Shown one piece after another: positions 51,997 through 59,991 of a stretch of 64,000 bases of DNA; within the stretch, counting starts at the first letter, position 1, and every line of letters starts with the position of its first letter. The DNA is from an uncultured Kordiimonas sp. (GTDB lineage Bacteria > Pseudomonadota > Alphaproteobacteria > Sphingomonadales > Kordiimonadaceae), in contig CANMRM010000001.1 of NCBI GenBank assembly GCA_947500295.1, forward strand, positions 1,178,001-1,242,000. Direction: 5' to 3'. The translations under genes and the position numbers were made by a program. A model generated the notes under the pieces. That model searched no databases. It was given only the letters and a program-made list of their open reading frames with translations, and was not told the origin of the DNA.

Positions 51997-53067
51997 TCAG
52001 GAGCGCAAATCCACCTGACAGGCCTCAACCGCGTCATCAAGGCTTTGCAGCCAGTCGTTGCCATATCGTTCACCAAACCAGTCTCGCATGCCCGCTGTTG
52101 CGTCAATGAAGGTCTGCCTATCGTCGATTGACGGCCTGTAGATGGTGCCGCCAGCCGCTTCAAACTCTGCCAGTGCGGATGCTTCGCCTGCTTTGGTAAT
52201 TTGCCGGGTTGCCTGCTGAAGGTCGGAAAATGCGTCCGAGATTATCGACTGCATTTCCGGCGTGAGTGCCTGCCACCGGTCCGCTGAGTACCACCACATG
52301 GCCGCCATGTAGGCGTGGCCGTCCAGTGTCAGATGCTTGATATGCTCGTGGAATTTCATACCAACAATGTCCTGAACACTGTTTTTGGTGCCTTCAACAA
52401 CCCGGGTTGCCAGAGCAGAATACAGCTCCGACCAGGCGATCGGAGTGGCGCTCGCCTCCAATTGCCTCATCATTTCCTGCTGAATGGGTGCGGTCACCGT
52501 ACGCAGTTTCAACCCGGCCAAATCCTCTGCTCTGTGAACAGGCGTGCCCACGGTCGCAAAATTGCGCCAGCCGCCGGTATTGGAGATAACGCCAAGTCTC
52601 AGGCCGGCGCCCGCCTCCAGAACGGCGCTGCGCAAGCGCTGCGCAAATGGTCCGTCGACAACACATTCCGCCGTATCATCACCATCAAAAGCGTAGGGAA
52701 GATCGAGGACCTGAATGGCGCCAAACAGGCTGCCCGCCCCGCCCGCTGTTGTCATGGTAATTTCCAGCGTGCCTGACTGCAGGGCTTCAAGACATTCGCG
52801 GGCGTTTCCGCAAAACTGACCTGCCGGGAAAATCTGAACCGTCACTTTCCCGTCGGTTCGGGTTTCAACTACCCTCTTGAAGGCAACAGCGCCCGCATAG
52901 TCTTCGTCATCTTTGGAGCCCAGAAAAGCCACTTTGATTACGTCCCCGCGCGAGGCGCCAAAACTGTAGCTCAGACCAATCAGGCACATGGTGACCAGGA
53001 TAAAAAACAATATCCGCACCATCTTTGTGCGGGTGTCATCTGTTTGCGGGGTCTCTGGTTCCATCAT
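51997..53067 (-). CDS. dctP: TRAP transporter substrate-binding protein, DctP family
   Basis: This 356-residue DctP-type protein has an N-terminal membrane/signal segment (MVRILFFILVTMCLIGLSYSF) and family blocks GAVAFKRVVETRTDGKVTVQIFPAGQF, LEITMTTAGGAGSLF, GLKLRTVTAPIQQEMMRQLEASATPIAWSELYSAL with the carboxylate-binding Arg, and VVEGTKNSVQDIV. It captures an organic acid in the periplasm for the DctQM permease. AGGGGCAC precedes the ATG. It lies 6 bp after dctM, in the same operon. The ligand is unknown; carboxylates are usual for the family. Confidence 0.92.
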   Translation of the reverse strand: MMEPETPQTDDTRTKMVRILFFILVTMCLIGLSYSFGASRGDVIKVAFLGSKDDEDYAGAVAFKRVVETRTDGKVTVQIFPAGQFCGNARECLEALQSGTLEITMTTAGGAGSLFGAIQVLDLPYAFDGDDTAECVVDGPFAQRLRSAVLEAGAGLRLGVISNTGGWRNFATVGTPVHRAEDLAGLKLRTVTAPIQQEMMRQLEASATPIAWSELYSALATRVVEGTKNSVQDIVGMKFHEHIKHLTLDGHAYMAAMWWYSADRWQALTPEMQSIISDAFSDLQQATRQITKAGEASALAEFEAAGGTIYRPSIDDRQTFIDATAGMRDWFGERYGNDWLQSLDDAVEACQVDLRS

Positions 53068-53073
53068 GTGCCC

Positions 53074-54360
53074 CTACAGAAAGCCGAGAAGTCGCGGAAT
53101 GGTGAGCGACAGGGCGGGAAAATAAGTGATCAGAAATATCACGCCGATCTCGACAGCCAGAAAGGGCAGCATCTCCTGCGCGATCCTGTCCACTTTTTCG
53201 CCCGATATCGACGAGGCAACAAAGAGAACCAGCCCCATTGGAGGCGTTGCAAGGCCGACGGTTACGTTTACGCACATGACGATTGCAAAATGCAGTGGCT
53301 CAAGTCCAAGACCTATGAAGATTGGGCCCAATACAGGCCCCAGGATCAGGATGGCAGGACCTGCATCCAGAAACATGCCGACAATCAACAGGAAGATATT
53401 CACCAGGAATAACAAGAGCAGCACATTGTCAGTGATGCCGGTGAGGGCAGTTGCAAGCTGCTCAGCCATGCCCGAAACAGTTATGATCCAGGCAAAGGTT
53501 ACGGCAGCACCCACCAGCAGCAGAATGACCCCGGACTGGGTTGCGACATTCCGGAAAATAAGAGGAAGGTCTTTTGCATTCAGCGAGCGCATGAAAAAGA
53601 GCCCGACGATCAGCGCATAAAAGGCTGCGACGGCTGCAGCTTCCGTTGGGGTGAAAATACCAAGGATTATACCGCCCAGCAAAATAACCGGGGTCAGCAG
53701 CGCGAGAATGGTGCTTTTGAAGGCAGCACCCCGCTCCCCCCACGTGGCCTTCCGGCTGGCAACTGGATAGTCGCGCACTTTTGAAATGCGGCTTGTCATG
53801 GCCATCAGGCCCGCGGCCACAAGAAACCCGGGGACAATCCCGGCGGCAAACAGCCCACCCACCGAGACATTCATAATGAAAGCGTAAATAATCATTATGC
53901 CTGACGGTGGAATGATTGGACCAATGACGGATGATGCGGCGGTTACTGCGGCCGAAAACCGTTTGGAGTATCCGGCTTCTTCCATGGCGGGCACGAGCAT
54001 TTTGCCGAGCGCCGACGTATCCGCGACAGCGGAGCCCGAAAGTCCGGCAAACAAAATTGAGGACAGGATGTTGATTTGGGCCAGGCCGCCACGCACATGA
54101 CCAATGAGTGTCTGGCTGAACTTGACAATGGCGCGGGTGATGCCGCCAGAATTCATGAGTTCGCCAGCCAGAATAAAGAAAGGCACAGCCATCAGCGGAA
54201 AGCTGTCCATGCCGTTATAGAGCCTGCTGAGGAGGGCACGCACATAAAGGGGCTGGCCATCCAGTGTCAGGCTGAGAGCCGGGCCAATCAGAAGGGCAAA
54301 CACAACCGGTGCGCCAATGACCATCAAGAGAATGAATATCCAGAAGTAACCAAGCGACAT
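53074..54360 (-). CDS. dctM: TRAP transporter large permease, DctM family
   Basis: This 428-residue membrane protein with about 11-12 helices has DctM landmarks: AVPFFILAGELMNSGGI, LSGSAVADTSALGKMLVPAM, AVTAASSVIGPIIPPSG and FLDAGPAILILGPVLGP. It forms the sodium-driven transport channel with DctQ. GGGGAG precedes the ATG, which is only 3 bases after the dctQ stop. Same-strand neighbours are dctQ before and dctP after, completing a tripartite importer. Confidence 0.94.
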   Translation of the reverse strand: MSLGYFWIFILLMVIGAPVVFALLIGPALSLTLDGQPLYVRALLSRLYNGMDSFPLMAVPFFILAGELMNSGGITRAIVKFSQTLIGHVRGGLAQINILSSILFAGLSGSAVADTSALGKMLVPAMEEAGYSKRFSAAVTAASSVIGPIIPPSGIMIIYAFIMNVSVGGLFAAGIVPGFLVAAGLMAMTSRISKVRDYPVASRKATWGERGAAFKSTILALLTPVILLGGIILGIFTPTEAAAVAAFYALIVGLFFMRSLNAKDLPLIFRNVATQSGVILLLVGAAVTFAWIITVSGMAEQLATALTGITDNVLLLLFLVNIFLLIVGMFLDAGPAILILGPVLGPIFIGLGLEPLHFAIVMCVNVTVGLATPPMGLVLFVASSISGEKVDRIAQEMLPFLAVEIGVIFLITYFPALSLTIPRLLGFL

Positions 54361-54363
54361 GAA

Positions 54364-54924
54364 CTAACCGCTCCCCTCGTTGACCAGGTATGATTTCCCG
54401 GTTGTGGTTAGGGTAAGCAGGTACCGAATGATGGTTTCAACGGCGACCAGGAACATGGCAGCGAATGCGCCTGGCACAATACTGTAGAACCATGAAAGCT
54501 TGATCGGCAGTGTTGCAGCGAAGGTTGCGCGACCGCGCTGCCAGAAGTCTATGCTTTCAATGAAAAAGACATAGAGTGCCCACAAAACGAGGGCATGGAT
54601 GATGAGGCCGAGCCAAAGACGAAATCGCTCTGAAAAGGGCTCGATGAACATGTCTACTGACACAAAGGCTCCATAGCGATAGGCCCAGGGACTGACGAGA
54701 AAAGTGACCCAGACCATCATGGCCTTGGCAATTTCCTCGCTCCAGCCAAAGGCATCATTCAGGACATACCGGTAGAATACCTGCGCCAGCACGATTGTGA
54801 CCATGGTCGCAAGCAGGAGCGCGGCTATGTTGCACCCTGTTTTTGCAATCACTGCATTCAATCGACCCAGCAGCGACGCGGTATTTTCGAAGAACTGTCG
54901 CAAGGCCTCTCCCCTTGGCTTCAA
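54364..54924 (-). CDS. dctQ: TRAP transporter small permease, DctQ family
   Basis: This protein of about 186 residues has four transmembrane helices and the DctQ signatures VLAQVFYRYVLNDAFGWSEEIAKAMMVWVTFL and YGAFVSVDMFIEPF. The start is not certain: TTG at 54924, or TTG at 54903, which has AGGGGAGAGG close upstream. It is 84 bp downstream of a TonB receptor gene on the same strand, with a hairpin between. Outer-membrane receptor and TRAP importer may therefore serve one substrate. Confidence 0.88.
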   Translation of the reverse strand: MKPRGEALRQFFENTASLLGRLNAVIAKTGCNIAALLLATMVTIVLAQVFYRYVLNDAFGWSEEIAKAMMVWVTFLVSPWAYRYGAFVSVDMFIEPFSERFRLWLGLIIHALVLWALYVFFIESIDFWQRGRATFAATLPIKLSWFYSIVPGAFAAMFLVAVETIIRYLLTLTTTGKSYLVNEGSG

Positions 54925-54948
54925 GCGCGAACAGGATCAAAAGTCTGG

Positions 54949-54971
54949 GCGCACCACCCGTGGTGATGCGC
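54949..54971 (-). other. Hairpin between TonB receptor gene and dctQ
   Basis: GCGC and CACCAC pair with GTGGTG and GCGC (a two-base bulge in one arm) around a 2-base loop. On the minus strand the stem is followed by CCAGACTTTTG, a weak T-run. It may reduce TRAP expression relative to the receptor or fully terminate; the sequence does not decide. Confidence 0.4.
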
Positions 54972-55008
54972 TTTCATTGTTGGCGAGCTTGCCCGCTGTG
55001 GCAACCGC

Positions 55009-57396
55009 TTAGTTGAAGTTTGCCCGCAGGTTGATGCCGAAAAAGCGGTCAGCGTCACGCGGGATCTGATAGCGGAAGTTGTCGCCGCTGTGTGTGGTGA
55101 CAAAGCTTTCGTCGAACAGGTTCCTGACAAAACCGGTAACCAGATACTGGCCGTCATTCATCGAAAGTGTGATGCCCGCATCCACTTTGTCATATCCAGG
55201 CAACAAGCTCACCGGGTTGAAGGTGCCGTTTGTGCCCGGCAGCAGTGACTGCTGGTCATCAACGCGTGCCCAGTTGGCATTCAAAATCACCTCTGTGCCA
55301 TCACTCACCGGAATGATGTACTCGCCGCCGATGTTGAAGTTGAAGTCAGGCGAGAACAAGAGGTCCAGTCCCGATCGGCTGGTACAGCCGGCGGGTGGCT
55401 GACCGGACAGCGGATCAAGCGGGCAATTGAATTCTTCGATCTGTGCATCGTTCCATGCCGCTGATGCCGTGAGGGTGAAATTGGCCGTCGGGTTCCACAG
55501 GACATCAAGCTCTATACCTTTGGTCGACACGTCGCCGGCATTAGTCAGCCGGGTGATGGTGACGCCGGTTGAATTGTCGAAGTTGTTTGCCTGGAAACCG
55601 CTGATATCGGTGTAGTAGGCAGCCAGGTTCACAACAAGATCTGACGACGCATATTTGTAGCCAACCTCATAGCTGTCTGACGATTCTTCATTGATCGGCA
55701 ATTCGTCGTTGCGACCCATGTTGTAAAATACATTGAACGCCGGGCCTTTATAACCTTGCGAATAGGTTGCGTAGAACACACCCGCATCGCCCATGTTGTA
55801 CTGCAGGCCAGCCTGGATCGAGAAGTCCGTGTTGCTGCTTTCATTGGCGAAATCGGTCGCAAAACCACCGGACGCTTCACTGAACTGGCTGTTCGGCAGC
55901 TCTGGCCGCACGCCAACACCCTGGCGACCAAACGGGTCGAGGCTGACGCGGCGGTGATTGAAGGAAACGGTGTCATCGGTGTATCGCGCACCAAAGATCA
56001 ATGTCAGTTCGTCTTCGATAATTTCATAGCTGCCTTGCCCGAAGAGAGCCCAGTTTTCGATGTCGACACTGGAAAAACCGGTGGCGGCAACAATATCGTT
56101 AGCGTTACAGGTCAGACCGGGGTTTGCGTCCAGGATAGGCTGGTTCTGGCCGCCATTGTTCTGGCAGCTTGCGTTCCGGGTAAAATCGGCTTCCTGGTCC
56201 TGATTGAAGTAGTAGAAGCCAACCTGATAGAACAGGCGCTCGCCTTCAGGACCGGCCACACGAAACTCCTGGGAGACCTGATCCCACTCCCGGGTGCCAT
56301 CATCATGCAACTGGAAAGGGACACCAAACACGGGCTGGTCGGAGGTGCCGCCGATTGACGTGAAATCACCTTCCCGAAACTCGGTGTTGACCCAGTTTCT
56401 GTAGGCGGTGATCGACGTGAAGGTGAAATTCTCGAAGTCTTTGTTGATTTCGATCGACCAGGCATCGTTGTTATCGAGCGTGGTGGTCTCAAAATCATGG
56501 TCAACGCGGCGCTGGCCCAGGTCCAGGTCAGCAACACCGTTGACGATGCCGTCGCTGTCAGGTGCGGCGGGTGACGCCGGGTTGCGGCCACTTGGCAGAA
56601 CCTCAAGGTCGGCACAGCAATCGTCATCAGCTTCTGAATGCTCGTAGATGGCCAGAATCGACAGAGTGTCCGACGGCATATATTCGACCATTGCCCGGAA
56701 GCCGTATCGGTCATACCCGTTGACAGTACGGTTGTTGAAAACGTTTCGTATATAGCCCGCGAACTCCGACTTGGTGACGGTCAGGCTGGCGTTCACATTG
56801 TCAGCAAGCGGGCCAGAGATGCGGCCGCGCACCCGCCATTCATTGTCTTCCGCCAGCATGGCATCCACGTAGCCCTCGAGCTCGCTGGACGGGCGTTTGG
56901 TCGTGATGTTCACCACACCCGCCGAGGCGTTTTTGCCAAAGAGCGTGCCTTGCGGGCCGCGCAACACCTCCAGGCGCTCAATGTCATAGAGGTCGGCGAA
57001 TGCCTGCCCCGAGCGAGCGAGTACCACGCCGTCAACAACGGTGGATACGCTGGGTTCCGCAGCGCCACTGAACGAAATGGTGCCGATACCACGGATGGTG
57101 ATCGCCGAGTTGGCGTTGGTCGTGCCCTTGCGGAAACTGACCGCCGGGATCAGGGTTTGCAGTGATTCGATGTTGGGTGCCTGTGCCCGCTCGATGGCTG
57201 TAGACCCGAGAACGCTTACGGCAATGGGGACTTCGCTCAGTCTCTGCTCCCGCTTTTGCGACGTCACTACGATCTCTTCAAACACCGTATTGTCGCTTGA
57301 AGCATCTTGCCCGATAGCAGGTGCGGCGCAGGCGATTGCCGCTGCCGCCGACACGCTGGACAACGCTGTCATTTTAATCCGATTGAGTGTGGACAT
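55009..57396 (-). CDS. TonB-dependent receptor upstream of the TRAP genes
   Basis: This 795-residue receptor has a signal peptide (ALSSVSAAAAIACAAPAIGQ), TonB-box-like EEIVVTSQKREQ, and plug blocks LSEVPIAVSVLG, IRGIGTISFSGAAEP and LEVLRGPQGTLFGKNASAG of the iron-complex/small-molecule receptor type, then a barrel ending NLRANFN. GGAGG precedes the ATG. It differs from the large sugar receptor at 25636 in size and plug type. Its promoter region (57397-57747) contains a conspicuous inverted repeat. Substrate unknown; being followed by TRAP genes points to an organic acid or its complex. Confidence 0.9.
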   Translation of the reverse strand: MSTLNRIKMTALSSVSAAAAIACAAPAIGQDASSDNTVFEEIVVTSQKREQRLSEVPIAVSVLGSTAIERAQAPNIESLQTLIPAVSFRKGTTNANSAITIRGIGTISFSGAAEPSVSTVVDGVVLARSGQAFADLYDIERLEVLRGPQGTLFGKNASAGVVNITTKRPSSELEGYVDAMLAEDNEWRVRGRISGPLADNVNASLTVTKSEFAGYIRNVFNNRTVNGYDRYGFRAMVEYMPSDTLSILAIYEHSEADDDCCADLEVLPSGRNPASPAAPDSDGIVNGVADLDLGQRRVDHDFETTTLDNNDAWSIEINKDFENFTFTSITAYRNWVNTEFREGDFTSIGGTSDQPVFGVPFQLHDDGTREWDQVSQEFRVAGPEGERLFYQVGFYYFNQDQEADFTRNASCQNNGGQNQPILDANPGLTCNANDIVAATGFSSVDIENWALFGQGSYEIIEDELTLIFGARYTDDTVSFNHRRVSLDPFGRQGVGVRPELPNSQFSEASGGFATDFANESSNTDFSIQAGLQYNMGDAGVFYATYSQGYKGPAFNVFYNMGRNDELPINEESSDSYEVGYKYASSDLVVNLAAYYTDISGFQANNFDNSTGVTITRLTNAGDVSTKGIELDVLWNPTANFTLTASAAWNDAQIEEFNCPLDPLSGQPPAGCTSRSGLDLLFSPDFNFNIGGEYIIPVSDGTEVILNANWARVDDQQSLLPGTNGTFNPVSLLPGYDKVDAGITLSMNDGQYLVTGFVRNLFDESFVTTHSGDNFRYQIPRDADRFFGINLRANFN

Positions 57397-57747
57397 GTAA
57401 ACCTCCGGCTTAATTTATGCTTTGCTTAACTCGAAACATAACACGCGGGAGTGATGGCTTTGCGGACGCAAAACCCAGGGTGGTATTGTCTCCCCAGAAG
57501 TAACTTTTTATTGCGGTTTCGGCGCAAAAAGTTACGACTTATTAATCTTCCCAAGGGCCATTTGATAACATTTGCATAATAAATGCAACTTATTGTCATT
57601 CACGGCTTGTTGATGGCGCCTCTTGGGTATAAATCACTTGAAGCAATAAAAAGTACCGCCATACTGACGTTTTGGACGCAGTCGAGGCGTTCATAGTTTC
57701 CCAAAAAAGCACGGCCTGCGCGGTCGGTGCAAAACAAGGCCCAACGA
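57397..57747. other. 351-bp divergent promoter region of the third TonB receptor and the Gfo/Idh gene
   Basis: No gene is visible here. The stretch is AT-rich and contains the inverted repeat at 57500-57535. No LacI-1 or LacI-2 type site is present, so this region belongs to a different regulon. Confidence 0.5.
57500..57535. promoter_or_regulatory. 36-bp inverted repeat, candidate operator or leader hairpin
   Basis: GTAACTTTTT and AAAAAGTTAC form a perfect 10-bp inverted repeat separated by 16 bp, with a smaller GCG/CGC pair inside. It is 104 bp upstream of the receptor start. No regulator gene lies next to it, so the controlling protein is not identifiable here. Confidence 0.5.
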
Positions 57748-58977
57748 ATGGCAGACAAAAAAGAACTGCGCCTTCGGCATATGGAAGAAGCCCCTTTTTT
57801 CGACTTTGTTGAAGCGGATGACCGCTACCTTTTTGGTGGCGAAAAACCCCGCTATCGTTTTTGCGTGATCGGCACGGGCACCATCGGACAGGAACACATG
57901 CGTGTCACGGAACTCGAAGGGCGCGCTCTTGTTCATGGCTTGTTCGATACAAGCAAAAAAAGCCTGGCTGTTGCCCAGGAGATTTTCAAGGAGCACTCAG
58001 ACCGGGATCTGGTGGTTTACGAATCCATGGAAGCTGCCTGCATGGACCCGGCTGTCGACGCCATACTCATTTGCACGCCAAATCATACGCATCTTGATGT
58101 GCTCAAGGTTGCCGTGAAGTCAGGCAAGCCGATCCTGCTCGAAAAACCGATGGCGCCGACGCTTGAAGACGCCAAACAAATTGCCGAAATTGCAAGCGCA
58201 TATCCTGCACCTGTCCAGGTCGGATTACAGTATCGCTATAAGGCGACGTATGCGGAGTCGATCCAGGAAGTGCTGACACGTGGTGTTCTCGGTGAGGTCA
58301 AAACCGTGTCGATGGCGGAACATCGCCCACCGTTTCTGGACAAGGTTGGTCAGTGGAACAAGTTTTCGGAAAAGTCGGGTGGCACACTTGTTGAAAAATG
58401 CTGCCACTATTTTGATCTGATGAACATGTTTGCAGGAGCCAGGCCAAAACGTGTGTTTGCCACGGGCTCGCAGGCAGTGAATTTCAGGGGCTTTGAAAAG
58501 GATGGCCAGCAGTCCGATATTCTCGACAACGCGTTTGTGACAGTCGACTATCAAAACGGTGTGCGCGGCGCTTTTTCCCTCAATATGTTTTCGCCGTCCT
58601 TTTATGAAGAGCTCATCGTCGTTGGCGATGAAGGGCGGCTGAAAGCCTACGAGGAAATCAATACATTCCAGGACGATACGCTCGCGACTGGCATCGATAT
58701 CCTGCATGGGGAAGACGGTATATCCCGGAAGATTTCCCCAAGCTACATCAGTCGAATTGAGCGCAGTGGCCATAGCGGGGCAACATACATTGAGCATGCC
58801 CGCTTTGTGGATTTGCTGGATGGTAAATCCACAGATGCAGCCGACTGCGGGCAGGGGCTCTTGTCGGTGCTTGTGGGGGCGGCGGCAGAACTATCGGTGA
58901 AAACGGGAAAACCCGTCGAAATTGACACCCTGATTAGCGAACACGGGCTAGAGCACCTTCTGCCACCAGAAGCCTGA
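57748..58977 (+). CDS. Gfo/Idh/MocA-family dehydrogenase 2
   Basis: This 409-residue NAD(P)-dependent oxidoreductase has a Rossmann motif offset by about 33 residues (FCVIGTGTIGQEHMRVTELEG), ILICTPNHTHLDVLK, and the catalytic block PILLEKPMAPT, followed by the C-terminal alpha/beta domain. The N-terminal extension (KKELRLRHMEEAPFFDFVEA) is unusual. The ATG at 57748 follows AAGG; a GTG at 57727 is also in frame. It is 36 bp before the 2-oxoglutarate dioxygenase gene, so the two form a pair that would oxidise the same molecule, probably a polyol, sugar or amino-sugar-like compound. Confidence 0.85.
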   Translation: MADKKELRLRHMEEAPFFDFVEADDRYLFGGEKPRYRFCVIGTGTIGQEHMRVTELEGRALVHGLFDTSKKSLAVAQEIFKEHSDRDLVVYESMEAACMDPAVDAILICTPNHTHLDVLKVAVKSGKPILLEKPMAPTLEDAKQIAEIASAYPAPVQVGLQYRYKATYAESIQEVLTRGVLGEVKTVSMAEHRPPFLDKVGQWNKFSEKSGGTLVEKCCHYFDLMNMFAGARPKRVFATGSQAVNFRGFEKDGQQSDILDNAFVTVDYQNGVRGAFSLNMFSPSFYEELIVVGDEGRLKAYEEINTFQDDTLATGIDILHGEDGISRKISPSYISRIERSGHSGATYIEHARFVDLLDGKSTDAADCGQGLLSVLVGAAAELSVKTGKPVEIDTLISEHGLEHLLPPEA

Positions 58978-59013
58978 ACTGTTGCAACCCGGGGGTAATT
59001 TGAGAGGCACATC

Positions 59014-59991
59014 ATGAGCAACACTATTCAAGAGACCACAGCCAGTTTCCAGCAATCCTATCCTGATGGCCCGTTTCCGGCATTGATTGTTAATGCGGAC
59101 CAGAACCTCGATCTGGCTGGCACAGTTGATTGGGTGAAAAGCGAGAAAGAACGCCTCTTCGAAGCATTGTCTGACAGCGGAACGGTCCTGTTCCGTGGGT
59201 TTCCCCTGTCATCTCCGGAAGACTTTGATGCGTTCATTGCCGCCTTTGGCGAGTCCGGGTTCACCTACAAAGAATCGCTTTCCAACGCTGTACGGGTTAA
59301 TTTGACCGAGCGCGTTTTTACCGCCAACGAGGCGCCGCCCGAGGTTGGTATTTATTTGCATCATGAGATGGCACAGACGCCCTTGTTCCCCTCGAAACTC
59401 TATTTCTTTTGTGAAATTGCCGCTGACGAAGGTGGTGAGACGCCAGTCTGTCGGTCGGACGTGTTGCTTGATCGCATGAAAGAACTGGAGCCCGATTTTG
59501 TTCAGGCCTGTCGTGACAAACTGGTGAAATACAGTTTGGTGATGCCGTCTGTAGATGATCCGGAGTCCGGCCAGGGCCGTGGCTGGCAAAGCACGCTGGG
59601 TGTTAATACACGCGCAGAAGCTGAGGCCCGCCTTGAGAAGCTGAATTACAGCTGGAAATGGCTTGAGGACGGGAGTTTACGCACGACAACACCTGCACTG
59701 CCCGCTATTCGTGAAGCCGAGAACGGTCGTGAAGCCTTTTTCAACCAACTGATCGCAGCCTTCCTTGGCTGGGCCGATATCAGCCATACCGGTGTGCATA
59801 AAATTGCCTTCGGGGATGGCTCACCCATGCCTGCTGATGTCATGCAGCGCGTGTGTGATATGGCCGAAGACCTGATTGTTGACCTGCCGTGGCAGGCGGG
59901 TGACGTGGCACTTGTCGACAACTATCAGGTTATGCATGGCCGCCGCTCGTTTGTAGGCAAGCGGCGGGTCCTGGCTGCGCTGATTTCCTAG
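59014..59991 (+). CDS. TauD/TfdA-type Fe(II)/2-oxoglutarate dioxygenase, SyrP-like
   Basis: This 325-residue protein has the clavaminate synthase/SyrP version of the iron site: His116-x-Glu118 in YLHHEMAQTP rather than the usual His-x-Asp, with distal His308 in YQVMHGRRSF and the 2-oxoglutarate-binding Arg just after (GKRRVL). Such enzymes hydroxylate or desaturate amino acids, often in natural-product pathways. GAGAGG precedes the ATG. It is paired with the Gfo/Idh/MocA gene. Its stop overlaps the stop of the convergent RND gene in a shared CTAG. A tailoring role on an amino acid or aminophosphonate is possible but unproven. Confidence 0.85.
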   Translation: MSNTIQETTASFQQSYPDGPFPALIVNADQNLDLAGTVDWVKSEKERLFEALSDSGTVLFRGFPLSSPEDFDAFIAAFGESGFTYKESLSNAVRVNLTERVFTANEAPPEVGIYLHHEMAQTPLFPSKLYFFCEIAADEGGETPVCRSDVLLDRMKELEPDFVQACRDKLVKYSLVMPSVDDPESGQGRGWQSTLGVNTRAEAEARLEKLNYSWKWLEDGSLRTTTPALPAIREAENGREAFFNQLIAAFLGWADISHTGVHKIAFGDGSPMPADVMQRVCDMAEDLIVDLPWQAGDVALVDNYQVMHGRRSFVGKRRVLAALIS

